Positions 1 to 9,789 are shown, counted from the stretch's first letter. The stretch: DNA of 40,004 nucleotides from Saprospirales bacterium (GCA_947459365.1 CANHDG010000005.1:1-40004), one strand, 5' to 3'. Translations and numbers: made by a program. Notes: generated by a model not told the origin, from the letters alone.

Positions 1-2
1 AT

Positions 3-500
3 AGACCAAAGGGGGGGCAAATCAAAAAGCTTATTGATGATAACAAACTAACTCACCTGGAGGTGCATTCAATCGATCGACTTGGGAGATCAACCCTTGA
101 TGTATTAACCGTTTGGGATAACCTCACCCAGAGGGGCATAACCATAACTTGCAGGAACCCCAACATCAGAAACATAGATGAGAATGGCAAGGTGGACAAG
201 TTCAGCGAGCTGATGATGTCCATACTATCAACCATGTCAACTTTTGAGAGAAACCTTATTCGGGAGCGCCAAATGGAGGGAATCAAAATCCGAAAGGAGA
301 AAAAACTCTATTCAGGTCGTCAGGTTGGAACAATGGACACCCCAGAACGATTATTGCAGAAGGAAAAATCAAAGCGAATTCTAAAATACCTTGAAAAGGG
401 GTATCCAGTGAGGGAGATCGCTAAGATCGTGCCGTGCAGCAACACCACCATCACCAAAGTGAGGAAAGCAAAAGCAGAGCTGGGGGGCATAGCTATATAA
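3..500 (+). CDS. Site-specific serine recombinase (resolvase/invertase family), truncated at the 5' end by the window edge
   Basis: The frame is open from base 3 (RPKGGQIKKLIDDNKLTHLEVHSIDRLGRSTLDVL...). It has the resolvase motif SIDRLGRS, the ERNLIRERQMEGI helix, and a C-terminal HTH-like segment (GYPVREIAKIVPCSNTTITKVRKA). Confidence 0.85.
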   Translation, partial: RPKGGQIKKLIDDNKLTHLEVHSIDRLGRSTLDVLTVWDNLTQRGITITCRNPNIRNIDENGKVDKFSELMMSILSTMSTFERNLIRERQMEGIKIRKEKKLYSGRQVGTMDTPERLLQKEKSKRILKYLEKGYPVREIAKIVPCSNTTITKVRKAKAELGGIAI

Positions 501-786
501 TTTGTATGCTCATATCCCGAATTGCAGGATCAAAAGTTCTGGCATACCGTTCAATGCTCTTGCGCTTCTTATTGTGGATGCTCCACGCATGGTTGGGCTT
601 GAATACCGATCCCCTGGGTGTTAAATGATTGTTCTCGTTCATCCACTTGGATATCTTGATGTAACTATTCCCCTCCTGATGCATTTGATCAATCTTATTA
701 AATAAAAACTGTTGATAATCAGAATATGGTGAGATCCAAAGCGTGGGGGACAGGAAGTCAACACTAACTGAAAGCGCAAAACCCAC
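493..786 (-). CDS. Small recombinase-domain-like hypothetical protein, possibly a remnant
   Basis: 97-aa ORF with 'ISKWMNENNHLTPRGSVFKPNHAWSIHNKKRKSIERYAR', which resembles the Recombinase-domain pattern (IAxxLNxxGxxTPRGxxW). It lies tail-to-tail with the recombinase. Confidence 0.5.
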   Translation of the reverse strand: MGFALSVSVDFLSPTLWISPYSDYQQFLFNKIDQMHQEGNSYIKISKWMNENNHLTPRGSVFKPNHAWSIHNKKRKSIERYARTFDPAIRDMSIQII

Positions 787-880
787 ATCCGCGTATGAGG
801 GGCCATTCGAGAAAAGTCTGTTACCGTCGAGTAGTGCTGAACGTACAGTGTATTATTTTATGCGCTCAGCGTAAATCTAT

Positions 881-1018
881 AATACTGGTGAATTAGCCCA
901 AAGTTGACGTTGGTGTTTTGTCCTAGTTGTGCTACTTTCTGTATCTAAGTATATGGAAATGTTTTGGCTAAAGCGGACAAAGCTTGATCCACGCACCTGG
1001 AGGTAATTCACCAGTATT
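881..1018. repeat. Perfect 15-bp inverted repeat pair (AATACTGGTGAATTA / TAATTCACCAGTATT) with a 108-bp spacer; MITE/IS remnant or invertible segment
   Basis: Arms at 881-895 and 1004-1018 are exact reverse complements. No ORF lies between them. Confidence 0.7.
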
Positions 1019-1095
1019 TTTTTGCCCGTCTATATCCTTGTTTTTTAGGTTGTGGACAGTCAATGGTGGTCTTAATCAGATTTAATGTCGACATC

Positions 1096-1455
1096 TTAGA
1101 ATGTCAGTATACGATCACTTTGAATAATTAGATGGGTCAATTCAGCCATTGTACTGATTTCTGCTTTTTCCACCAAAGTCGTTGATTTAAGTCGGCGGGC
1201 TTCTAGGCAGCTTCCACAAGTGAGCAACTTTGCTCCTTTGCTAGTAGAAAGCTTCAACATGCGTTCAATTTCAATATTGTAGAATCCATTTGGTGTATTT
1301 TGGTTAGAAATGGCGCAGTTGACACCATCAGCCATTAAAAAAATAGAAAGTTGCGTGTTGGGGTGATCTTTTGTGATTTGATTGGCGATACGTAAGGCGT
1401 TGTAGGCCTTTTCGGTGCCATAAGGGGCATCGTTAATTATGATTAGAATATTCAT
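1096..1455 (-). CDS. DsrE/DsrF-like (sulfur relay / YchN-type) family protein
   Basis: MNILIIINDAPYGTEKAYNALRIANQI...LSIFLMADGVNCAISNQ...LLTCGSCLEARRL has a DsrE-type fold pattern. The start at 1455 is preferred over the ORF-track start. Confidence 0.75.
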   Translation of the reverse strand: MNILIIINDAPYGTEKAYNALRIANQITKDHPNTQLSIFLMADGVNCAISNQNTPNGFYNIEIERMLKLSTSKGAKLLTCGSCLEARRLKSTTLVEKAEISTMAELTHLIIQSDRILTF

Positions 1456-1639
1456 AAGAAGTATGACAGGTGAATAAATAGTATCCATCATTGGCAAAAT
1501 AGTCGCCTGCTCAGATTAAGGATTTTCCAGTAAACAGATACTTTAATGTTAACTTTGCCGCATTGCGAATTTACATGAGCCAACAGCTTGTTGGGTATTA
1601 CTTTCTATTATACAAAAACCAATTTATGATTTTTAAGTA

Positions 1640-2311
1640 ATGTGTACCGTAAGTATTGTGCCGATTGTTGGTGGGCTTGTTTTGACTTCAAGCCGTGATG
1701 AGCAGAAAGCGCGTCCGACGCTCGCACCTCAATATTATGAGCAAGGTGCAAGGCGGCTTTGGTATCCGAAAGATCAGCAGGCAGGTGGTACTTGGCTGGC
1801 TTTGGAGGAAGGAACAGGGAAGGCTGCCTGTTTACTTAACGGAGCTTTTGAGGCGCATGTTCGAGAGGCAAGCTACCGTAAAAGTAGAGGTCAGCTACTA
1901 TTGGAGTATTTTGATTTTGAGGGTCCCTGGCACTTTCAAGAGCAAGTTGATCTTAGCCAGATTGAGCCTTTTACACTTCTTATGTTGAATTTTCATGCTA
2001 ATAAACTAGCAGAATTGCGTTGGGATGGTACTCATAAGCACTATTCGGAAGTTGATACCACTCGTCCAAGGATCTGGTCATCAGCTACTCTCTTTACGGC
2101 ATTAGAACGAGAAGCGCGTGAGCGATGGTTTGATGAGTGGCTAGAGAAAAATGATTGGGAACGGATTATAGAGTTTCACCTAGGAAAGTCGGGCGAAGAT
2201 CCTGCTTTTGATATTCGTATGCTCCGACCGGGAGGGCTTCAGACAGTGAGCATCTCACAAGTTTGTTTTCGAGGCATGGATGTTAAGCTTTTTTACCAAG
2301 ATTTGCTCTAA
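1640..2311 (+). CDS. NRDE/TANGO2 family protein
   Basis: N-terminal MCTVSIVPIVGGLVLTSSRDEQKARPTLAP matches the NRDE-type start (MCT...NRDE), followed by WYPKDQQAGGTWLAL. Confidence 0.8.
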   Translation: MCTVSIVPIVGGLVLTSSRDEQKARPTLAPQYYEQGARRLWYPKDQQAGGTWLALEEGTGKAACLLNGAFEAHVREASYRKSRGQLLLEYFDFEGPWHFQEQVDLSQIEPFTLLMLNFHANKLAELRWDGTHKHYSEVDTTRPRIWSSATLFTALEREARERWFDEWLEKNDWERIIEFHLGKSGEDPAFDIRMLRPGGLQTVSISQVCFRGMDVKLFYQDLL

Positions 2312-2375
2312 ATGCAGTTTATTTGTATTCATTTCACCAATAAAAAATATTTTATCACCATCACCGTAAATATAA

Positions 2376-2819
2376 ATGAAGATTCTTCATCTGATTATTA
2401 CCTTTTATTTTCTTACATCTATTTCCGTTTTTGCTCAAACTGAACAGGTATCACGTGTTCGTTTCTTGGAGGCCGATTGGGCTTCGGCCCTGTCCAAGGC
2501 GAAGCAGGAGGATAAGCTTATCTTTTTAGATATTTATGCTTCGTGGTGTGGCCCATGCAAAAAATTGAAGCGAACCACTTTCGCTAATGAGAAATTGGGC
2601 ACCTTTTTTAATGAACATTTCATTTGTGTTGCGGTAGACGGGGAGAAAGGCGAAGGCCCGAAGCTGGCAAGGCATTATTCTGTTCGAGGCTATCCAACTC
2701 TATTATTCATAGATGGTTTGGGAAATGTTGTTCATCAGGAGGTTGGTTATATAAGGGCGAAGCAATTACACCGAATAGGAGATAATGTATTTGGCAAGCA
2801 CGTAAACCGGAAGAAATAA
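2376..2819 (+). CDS. Secreted/periplasmic thioredoxin-like protein
   Basis: Signal peptide, then DWASALSKAKQEDKLIFLDIYASWCGPCKKLKRTTF...YPTLLFID; CGPC active site. Confidence 0.85.
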   Translation: MKILHLIITFYFLTSISVFAQTEQVSRVRFLEADWASALSKAKQEDKLIFLDIYASWCGPCKKLKRTTFANEKLGTFFNEHFICVAVDGEKGEGPKLARHYSVRGYPTLLFIDGLGNVVHQEVGYIRAKQLHRIGDNVFGKHVNRKK

Positions 2820-2862
2820 CCAAGCGTCTAGGCTTTTTCCCTTTATAAAATATTGAAAATTA

Positions 2863-3519
2863 ATGAACCATAATTTTGATCGTTTTTCTCGGTCGTTTAC
2901 AGGGGTAGGTTTAGCATTGGCATGGCCTGATACGTATTGCAAGCAAGCAGGAGCTTGGTATGATATTATCATGAATAAGGTGGGTGTTGCGAAAAACAAC
3001 TATTATAAAGTTGGGCATGCCGCAGTTGTTTTGATTAATAAGTCAGACGGTCGTTGCTACTACTATGACTTTGGTAGATACCATTCCCCATTCGGCTATG
3101 GCCGTGTTAGGAGTGCTTATACAGACCACGATTTATCTACACCAATTAAAGCACAGTTTAATGAGAGGGGGGCGTTAACTAATTTAGAGGAAATAATGAT
3201 GTTTTTAGCTGGGAATCCATCATGCCATGGAACAGGAGCAGTTCATGCTGGCTTTTGCGAGCTTGATTTTGAGCGAGCAAATGCTATGGCAATTGCGCTT
3301 CAGGGTAGAAGTCCGATTGTTTATGGGCCCTTTGTTTGGGAAGGGACGAACTGTTCTCGTTTTGTTCGAACCGTATTGTTAGCAGGCAGACCAAATTTGC
3401 TAAGGTATTTGCGATTGTTAGTTCCGGATACAATTAGCCCAACCCCCTTGGCCAATGTTCGAGCTGTAGGAAAGGTTGGGAACTGGGTCTCTGAATTAGT
3501 ATGGATGTATGCGCGCTAA
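2863..3519 (+). CDS. DUF6695-like conserved protein, N-terminal part
   Basis: 218-aa ORF with GHAAVVLINKSDGRCYYYDFGRYHSPFGYGRVR and NCSRFVRTVLLA. The family call is from recollection of Bacteroidota homologues. Confidence 0.55.
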   Translation: MNHNFDRFSRSFTGVGLALAWPDTYCKQAGAWYDIIMNKVGVAKNNYYKVGHAAVVLINKSDGRCYYYDFGRYHSPFGYGRVRSAYTDHDLSTPIKAQFNERGALTNLEEIMMFLAGNPSCHGTGAVHAGFCELDFERANAMAIALQGRSPIVYGPFVWEGTNCSRFVRTVLLAGRPNLLRYLRLLVPDTISPTPLANVRAVGKVGNWVSELVWMYAR

Positions 3520-3817
3520 GGGATATCTTAGGTCTACGCTTCCTGCCCCAGTCGTACCTGGAAATTTACCCATCCATGCCCAATGGTTGTCGGGTGAAGG
3601 TGCCGGCTCTTGGTTTGTAATTCATTTGGTAGGCACCGGCTCCTATGAAGTGGCTCGATTTGACCCAGAAGGAAGGCTCGAGTGTATAGGGGTATTTAAG
3701 GTGCGGGATGCCTCTTTTTTTGATATTGAGAGGCCGTTTCAGGTAACCTATCTTTCGCATTGTCAACAGGTGACGTTGTTACAGGAGGGCTCCGTTGTTG
3801 TTTTGGATCGTTTATAG
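3509..3817 (+). CDS. DUF6695-like C-terminal segment, separate overlapping ORF
   Basis: 102-aa ORF overlapping the previous one by 11 nt in another frame: NLPIHAQWLSGEGAGSWFVIHLVGTGSYEVARFDPEGRLECIGVF. Confidence 0.5.
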   Translation: MRAKGYLRSTLPAPVVPGNLPIHAQWLSGEGAGSWFVIHLVGTGSYEVARFDPEGRLECIGVFKVRDASFFDIERPFQVTYLSHCQQVTLLQEGSVVVLDRL

Positions 3818-3855
3818 GAATTTTATTGAGTTAATAGAATAATAGCTTTCAAAAG

Positions 3856-4365
3856 ATGGTGATAACACATTGTAAAAATGATCTTTACGCACTTCGGACC
3901 CTAGTATCGAAGTTAACCCAGGAGCAATACGTATATGTTTCTAACTGTTTAGAGGGGGGATCCTTGGGTCAACATTTGCGCCATATTTTAGAGTTTTACA
4001 CTTGTTTAATGAAGGGTCGAGAAGAGGGAAAGATAAATTATGATATGCGACAGCGTGATGTGCGCATTTCCAATAATCATTCATTTGCGCTTCAGCGAAT
4101 GGACGAAATGATTCAACTGTTAAGTGAGGACGTTTCGGACTGCCCCCTACTCTTGGAAGGGCAATTTGAGTTGGAAGAAACTGCTCTAGTTGTCACGCCT
4201 ACAAGTTTACAGCGAGAGTTGATTTACTGTTTAGAGCACAGTATTCATCATCAGGCTCTTATGAGGGTAGTTTTGACGGAGATGGGTCTGGTACATTTGG
4301 CGGATAAACATTTTGGCATTGCGTTTTCCACGGTACGTTTTCATCAGGGCGCTTCGGTTGAGTAA
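3856..4365 (+). CDS. DinB-like family protein
   Basis: LGQHLRHILEFYTCLMKG...ALQRMDEMIQLL...RELIYCLEHSIHHQALMRVVL; conserved H/HH metal-ligand pattern of DinB-like four-helix bundles. Confidence 0.65.
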   Translation: MVITHCKNDLYALRTLVSKLTQEQYVYVSNCLEGGSLGQHLRHILEFYTCLMKGREEGKINYDMRQRDVRISNNHSFALQRMDEMIQLLSEDVSDCPLLLEGQFELEETALVVTPTSLQRELIYCLEHSIHHQALMRVVLTEMGLVHLADKHFGIAFSTVRFHQGASVE

Positions 4366-4627
4366 TTTTGTAAATGATTGGATAACAACAAGTATTTTAA
4401 CCGATTTATGATAAAATCAGGTTCTTTTTATAATTTTCTTGTTTAAGGCATCTAAACAGCCTTACTTTGCTGAATGGATAGAGTATTTTGGGCGATTGTG
4501 AGCGCTGTTTTATGTAATCGCTCCTCACGAAGGGGAAATATGCTAGGAAGGTAGAATATTGACTGGGAAAGAGTATTCATTCTCCTTTTGCACAATTATT
4601 TTGTTAAACGAAAACAAAGTATTAGAA

Positions 4628-5125
4628 ATGATGAAACTAGAGTATATACCGAAGATTGGATTTGTTTTTGATGGGAAGGAGGTACGTTGGCGGTCCAGTC
4701 GCAATGTGGTGAGGGAGAATCTAGGTAGGGAATTTGAAGAGGAAGACCGAATGGTTGATCTCTCGGAATATTTTGAGGATGGTGAAAGCCATACTATTGA
4801 GCAGCGCCGAGATTTTTACCACGATGAAGGAGATTCCTATTGTTTTTATTTAAATTACGATGAAGAGGATCTTTTAACGGAGTTAGAGGTGCATTCTGGA
4901 CTTACCATTTTAGTAAATGGACACGAAATGCAATTTAACTCCGATATTTACCGTATTTTGGTGTTAATGAACGACACAGGAAACCAGGGTATTGAATTAG
5001 AAGAGGGTAACTATTTATTCCAGGATTTAAAGATTACGATTGCAAGTTCGGCTGCTACAGGTGGGGAGGGAAATGGACTCGCTTATTTTTATGGGGCGGA
5101 AAATATAGAGCATTTATTGGGCTGA
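4628..5125 (+). CDS. Hypothetical acidic protein
   Basis: Open frame. The start at 4628 (MMKLEYIPKIGFVFDGKEVRW) is more likely than 4559. No family recognised. Confidence 0.5.
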   Translation: MMKLEYIPKIGFVFDGKEVRWRSSRNVVRENLGREFEEEDRMVDLSEYFEDGESHTIEQRRDFYHDEGDSYCFYLNYDEEDLLTELEVHSGLTILVNGHEMQFNSDIYRILVLMNDTGNQGIELEEGNYLFQDLKITIASSAATGGEGNGLAYFYGAENIEHLLG

Positions 5126-5431
5126 TGGGCTGACTTTAGAGAGGGGTCATTTTCTGTGCGTTTAATTGTTTTTATAAGGTTGTCAATTAGATGAGTGAAT
5201 GTTGTTTATTTACTCTAACAAGCCATGTTGGTGTTTTCTGAAAAAAACCATGTATGACCGAATTATCAAAAAAAAGCTGAACGGGGTTATTAATGGCGGC
5301 TGAACTTCCTATTTCGATAAAATGCCGCGAATAGTTTAATTGATCTGCGGATGGAGGTTAATAAGCAGACGACTTTGAACAAGATCCTTACTATAGTGAC
5401 TCCCCAAGAAGTACGCTAGTTGATTTGAGCC

Positions 5432-8218
5432 ATGTTAATTTTTTTTAGACGGATCTATTCTATTGTAGGAGCTATCATGCTCTTCCTTACTTGTCTGACG
5501 CTTTTTTCTTGTATAGAGGAGCCTTCAGGCCCTAGCCTTCAAATTGGCTTTTCCCAATGTTGTGATGATCCGTGGCGGCATGTGATGGAAAAAGAGATGA
5601 AGCGGGAAATGACCTTTCATCCAGAGATGTCCCTTAATATTGTGAGTGCTGGAGGTAACAGTGAGCAGCAGATAGCTCAAATTCGGCAGTTAATGCGCGA
5701 GGGTTTAGATTTACTAATCGTTTCTCCAAATGAGTCTGAGCCACTAACGGCGGTGATTGAAGAGGTATTTGATGCCGGAGTTCCTGTGATTCTAATTGAT
5801 CGCAAGACAAATTCAGACAAATATACGGCGTACATAGGAGCAGACAACTATGAGATAGGAGAGACGGCAGCACATTATATTGCGAATAAGTGGGGAGGGC
5901 GTTCCAATATACTGGAGATTAAGATGCTAATGACTATTTCGCCTGCAATTGAGCGTAATCGTGGCTTTATGTCAGGGATGAGTATGTATCCTGGATTAAA
6001 AAAAGTAGGTGAAATAGAGTTACCATATTTGGAGAAGGATGGGGATGCTGCAATTGGTAGATTATTGAAGGAGCACCCGGAGGCAAATGTTGTTTTTGCG
6101 CATACAGATTTATTAGCTGAGACGGCTTACAGGGTTGCTCAGAGGGAGGGGGTTTCTGCCCCTTTGTCCTATATTGGTATTGATGGGATACCCGGTACTG
6201 GGAATGGCATTCAAGCGGTGGAAGATGGCGTATTAACTGCTTCACTCCTGTATCCTACCGGAGGGTCTGAAGCAATAAAACTAGCCTTGGCCATTTTGAA
6301 CAGATTGCCTTTTGAGCGAAAGAATATTCTTCAATCTACGGTAATTGACCAAGGGAACGCTCGTATTCTTCATGCACAAATGAAAAAAGAGGCGAGTTTG
6401 CAAGAAAGTATAGATAAACAATCAAAGGGACTTACAGAGCTCAAAAGTATTTATAGGAGTCAAAAGACATACATTTTTGTGCTAGTTTCCAGTTTGTTGA
6501 TCTCCATCCTGCTTGGTGCGTTTTTTTTGAAATCATTGCGTACAAAGCAAGCTGTCAATCGCCGATTAGAGCAAAAAAATCGGGAAGTACTGGAGAATGA
6601 GCAGCAGATCATGGCTATGTCAGACGAGCTAAGGAGCGCTACTCAAGCGAAGGTTGAATTTTTTACCAATATTTCACATGAATTTCGAACGCCTTTAACG
6701 CTGATTTTGGGGTTTACGGAAGATTTGTTTCCAAAAGCAAAGCAAGACGCAGAAACAAGGCAAAATTTGCGATTGATTCAGCAAAATGCACAGCGATTGT
6801 TGCGGTTGGTTAATCAAATTTTGGATTTTAGAAAAGTTGAGAGTGAGGCAATGAAGTTAAGAGCATCGGAAAACAACCTTGTTGCCTTTGTTCGCGGGGC
6901 CATGGAGTCGTATTCTAAAAAAGCGCAGCTGCGGCAGATTGATTTTAAGCTTGTGACACGACATGAAGCGTTGTCGGTTTGGTTTGATCAGGGGATGTTG
7001 GATAAAGTGTTATTTAATTTGTTATCCAATGCGTTCAAGTTTACCCCTAATGGGGGGAGCATTCAAGTTTCTATTTCGGTAGATCAGTTTGAGAACAGGG
7101 TAAAGATACGAGTAGAAGACAGCGGAAATGGTATGAGTCAGGAGGTGGCGGAGCATATTTTTGATGTTTTTTATCAAGCGCCGGATGGGCAAACAGTTGG
7201 CTCTGGACTTGGTTTGTCTCTTTCAAAGGCCTTGGTTGAGCTTCATAAAGGAGAGATTTCTGTTACAAGTATATTAGGGAAAGGATCAAGATTTGTGGTG
7301 GCCTTACCTATGGGCAAGGAGCATTTATTACCAGGACAAATGGTGGATGAGGTCCAAGATTATACCTATTTAGCGTCACCTCAAATTTTTGAGCAAGAGG
7401 AAATGGAGGAGGGCATTATTGGACTTGGTAGTGCGGGTGTTCCAGATCAGCAAGTACTTGTAATCGAGGATAACGAAGAGATGCAATTTTTTCTAAAAAA
7501 GAAGCTTCGATCTCGGTACCAAGTGATGTCTGCAATAGATGGTGAAACTGGTTTGGAGCTAGCCTTGAAATCTGTTCCAGATTTAATATTATGTGATGTT
7601 CTCTTAAAGGGTATGAACGGTTTAGAGGTAGTGCGTTCATTAAAATCAGATTTAAGAACCTCCCATATTCCTATTATACTTTTAACTGCGCGGGGCTCTG
7701 AGGAACAGCAGTTAGAGGGTTTACGGACTGGGGCAGATGATTATATGACGAAGCCGTTTAATGTGAAATTTTTGTTAGAAAAAATCAAAAATCTACTGAA
7801 TAACCGGCATTTATTGCGAGATAGTTTTGGGAACAAGCTGCTTTATCTAGAAAGTACCGCTGCCACAGATCGTATTGTTGGGACGGAGCTGACCTTAGAT
7901 GAGCAGTTTTTGGTCCGATTTAAGCAGTATATTGATTTACATTTTAACCGACAGGATTTTCAAGTAAACGATTTGTGTAAGGAGCTAAAACTATCTCGAT
8001 CTCAATTATACCGGAAAGTGAAGGCTTTATTGGGGCAGAGCATAAGTGACTACATTCAAGATATACGTTTGGAGCGTGCAAGACAATTATTGACAGAAGG
8101 GCACAAAAGTGTTTCAGAGATTGCGTATGCAGTGGGTTATTCCTCTCCTGATTATTTTTCGACTGTTTTCAAATCTAAATATAATATTGCTCCTTCGCAG
8201 TTTAGCAAATCAATATAA
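5432..8218 (+). CDS. Hybrid two-component system regulator: periplasmic sugar-binding (type I PBP) sensor, TM, HisKA, HATPase, REC, HTH_AraC
   Basis: LacI/RbsB-like sensor (LQIGFSQCCDDPWRHVMEKE...GLDLLIVSPNESEPL...GVPVILIDRK), TM FVLVSSLLISILLGAFFL, H-box FFTNISHEFRTPLTLILG, N/G boxes, REC phospho-acceptor DLILCDVLLKG, and AraC HTH (VSEIAYAVGYSSPDYFSTVFKSKYNIAPSQF). Confidence 0.95.
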   Translation: MLIFFRRIYSIVGAIMLFLTCLTLFSCIEEPSGPSLQIGFSQCCDDPWRHVMEKEMKREMTFHPEMSLNIVSAGGNSEQQIAQIRQLMREGLDLLIVSPNESEPLTAVIEEVFDAGVPVILIDRKTNSDKYTAYIGADNYEIGETAAHYIANKWGGRSNILEIKMLMTISPAIERNRGFMSGMSMYPGLKKVGEIELPYLEKDGDAAIGRLLKEHPEANVVFAHTDLLAETAYRVAQREGVSAPLSYIGIDGIPGTGNGIQAVEDGVLTASLLYPTGGSEAIKLALAILNRLPFERKNILQSTVIDQGNARILHAQMKKEASLQESIDKQSKGLTELKSIYRSQKTYIFVLVSSLLISILLGAFFLKSLRTKQAVNRRLEQKNREVLENEQQIMAMSDELRSATQAKVEFFTNISHEFRTPLTLILGFTEDLFPKAKQDAETRQNLRLIQQNAQRLLRLVNQILDFRKVESEAMKLRASENNLVAFVRGAMESYSKKAQLRQIDFKLVTRHEALSVWFDQGMLDKVLFNLLSNAFKFTPNGGSIQVSISVDQFENRVKIRVEDSGNGMSQEVAEHIFDVFYQAPDGQTVGSGLGLSLSKALVELHKGEISVTSILGKGSRFVVALPMGKEHLLPGQMVDEVQDYTYLASPQIFEQEEMEEGIIGLGSAGVPDQQVLVIEDNEEMQFFLKKKLRSRYQVMSAIDGETGLELALKSVPDLILCDVLLKGMNGLEVVRSLKSDLRTSHIPIILLTARGSEEQQLEGLRTGADDYMTKPFNVKFLLEKIKNLLNNRHLLRDSFGNKLLYLESTAATDRIVGTELTLDEQFLVRFKQYIDLHFNRQDFQVNDLCKELKLSRSQLYRKVKALLGQSISDYIQDIRLERARQLLTEGHKSVSEIAYAVGYSSPDYFSTVFKSKYNIAPSQFSKSI

Positions 8219-8229
8219 TGAATTAGTGT

Positions 8230-8257
8230 TGCAACAATTTTGGGGGGTGTGCAACAA
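8230..8257 (+). promoter_or_regulatory. Candidate direct-repeat operator (TGCAACAA x2, 20-bp period) for the adjacent AraC-type hybrid regulator
   Basis: TGCAACAA at 8230-8237 and 8250-8257, each followed by a TTTTGGGG tract, immediately downstream of the regulator and upstream of the transporter. Confidence 0.35.
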
Positions 8258-8421
8258 AAGTAGAGTTTTGGGGCTATAATATGCTTAAATTATTTTATAA
8301 AAAATTGAAGATCAGTTTCTTACAGACAAGTTTTTTTTGATACAAACTTAAAGGAGTTTGAGAAAATAATACGGGGTACAACATCTGAGGTGTGGTGACA
8401 TTTGTGAAAAATCATCACACC

Positions 8422-9789
8422 ATGAAATTTAATAAGGTAATAGTCTGGTCAGTAACCGTTGCATTAGGCGGTTTTTTATTTGGTCTTGATACGGCGGTGA
8501 TATCCGGTTGTGAACGGACAATACAGCAGCTTTGGGGATTGAGTGATGCTTTAACTGGTCAGATGGTAGCCATGGCGCTTTATGGTACGATTGCCGGAGC
8601 TATATTTGGAGGTATTCCAGCAGATCTAATTGGAAGAAGAAATACCCTATTTGGAATTGCAATAGTGTATTTGATCTCAGCGATAGGCTCAGCGCTATCC
8701 CCAGAGATTTATTCTTTAATGTTTTTTCGCCTTTTAGGCGGATTAAGTATTGGTGCTTCTTCTGTAGTGGCGCCTATGTATATAACTGAAATTGCCCCTG
8801 CGGAAAAGAGGGGACAGTTGACTGCGCTGTTTCAGTTCAATATTGTGTTTGGAATTTTACTAGCCTATTTATCGAATTGGATAATTGGTACGGAGGGAAT
8901 CAGTAATTGGAGATGGATGTTGGGGGTAGTTGCGGTTCCGTCTTTATTGTTTGTAGTGGCAGTCTTATTTATTCCGGAGAGCCCTAGATGGTTGGTGCTA
9001 AAGCAAGGTCGTTCGGATGCAGCGTTTGCTATACTAGAGCAAATTAATCCCCAAACGGCAAAAACGTCTTTGGAGTCGATCATGCAAGGCTATTCAGATC
9101 AGGATAGCAAGCAGGTTTCTTATAAGGAGCTATTTAGTGCAAACTACCGATTTTCCACACTTCTTGCGTTCTTATTTGCTTTTTTCAATCAGGTTTCAGG
9201 TATTAATGCTGTCATCTATTATGCTCCGCGCATTTTTGAGGATGCCGGTATGGCGACTAGTTCAGCCTTGTTATCTTCTGTTGGAATTGGCTTAGTGAAT
9301 TTGGTATTTACCATGTTTGGCTTAGCCTTAATCGACAGAATAGGACGTAGGACCTTAATGTACATAGGGTCCATTGGGTATATTATTTCATTAACTCTAA
9401 TTGCGTGGATTTTCCAGTCTGATAGTACACTGGGTAGTTATTTATTGCCCGGATTAATATTTGCATTTATTGCGGCTCATGCTATTGGACAAGGGGCTGT
9501 TATCTGGGTATTTATTTCAGAGATATTTCCGAATAGAATTCGGTCGTGGGGGAATTCTTGGGGAAGCAGCACACATTGGGTGTTTGCGGCTTTAATAGCG
9601 GGTAATTTTCCATGGTTTGCACAACGATTCGGTCAGAGTAGTTGCTTTTCCTTTTTTGCCTTAATGATGGTATTTCAACTTCTTTTTGTCTGGAAAATGA
9701 TGCCGGAGACAAAAGGTGTCCCTCTTGAAGAAATTGGAGGTGCGCGACAAACAGGTGATAAAACTTCATACGATAGTAAGGTTGATTAA
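8422..9789 (+). CDS. MFS sugar porter (fructose/sugar:H+ symporter-like)
   Basis: GGFLFGLDTAVISG, DLIGRRNTLFG, PESPRWLVLKQGR, NQVSGINAVIYYAPRIFEDAG and PETKGVPLEEI are sugar porter signatures. ATG at 8422 preferred. Confidence 0.93.
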   Translation: MKFNKVIVWSVTVALGGFLFGLDTAVISGCERTIQQLWGLSDALTGQMVAMALYGTIAGAIFGGIPADLIGRRNTLFGIAIVYLISAIGSALSPEIYSLMFFRLLGGLSIGASSVVAPMYITEIAPAEKRGQLTALFQFNIVFGILLAYLSNWIIGTEGISNWRWMLGVVAVPSLLFVVAVLFIPESPRWLVLKQGRSDAAFAILEQINPQTAKTSLESIMQGYSDQDSKQVSYKELFSANYRFSTLLAFLFAFFNQVSGINAVIYYAPRIFEDAGMATSSALLSSVGIGLVNLVFTMFGLALIDRIGRRTLMYIGSIGYIISLTLIAWIFQSDSTLGSYLLPGLIFAFIAAHAIGQGAVIWVFISEIFPNRIRSWGNSWGSSTHWVFAALIAGNFPWFAQRFGQSSCFSFFALMMVFQLLFVWKMMPETKGVPLEEIGGARQTGDKTSYDSKVD

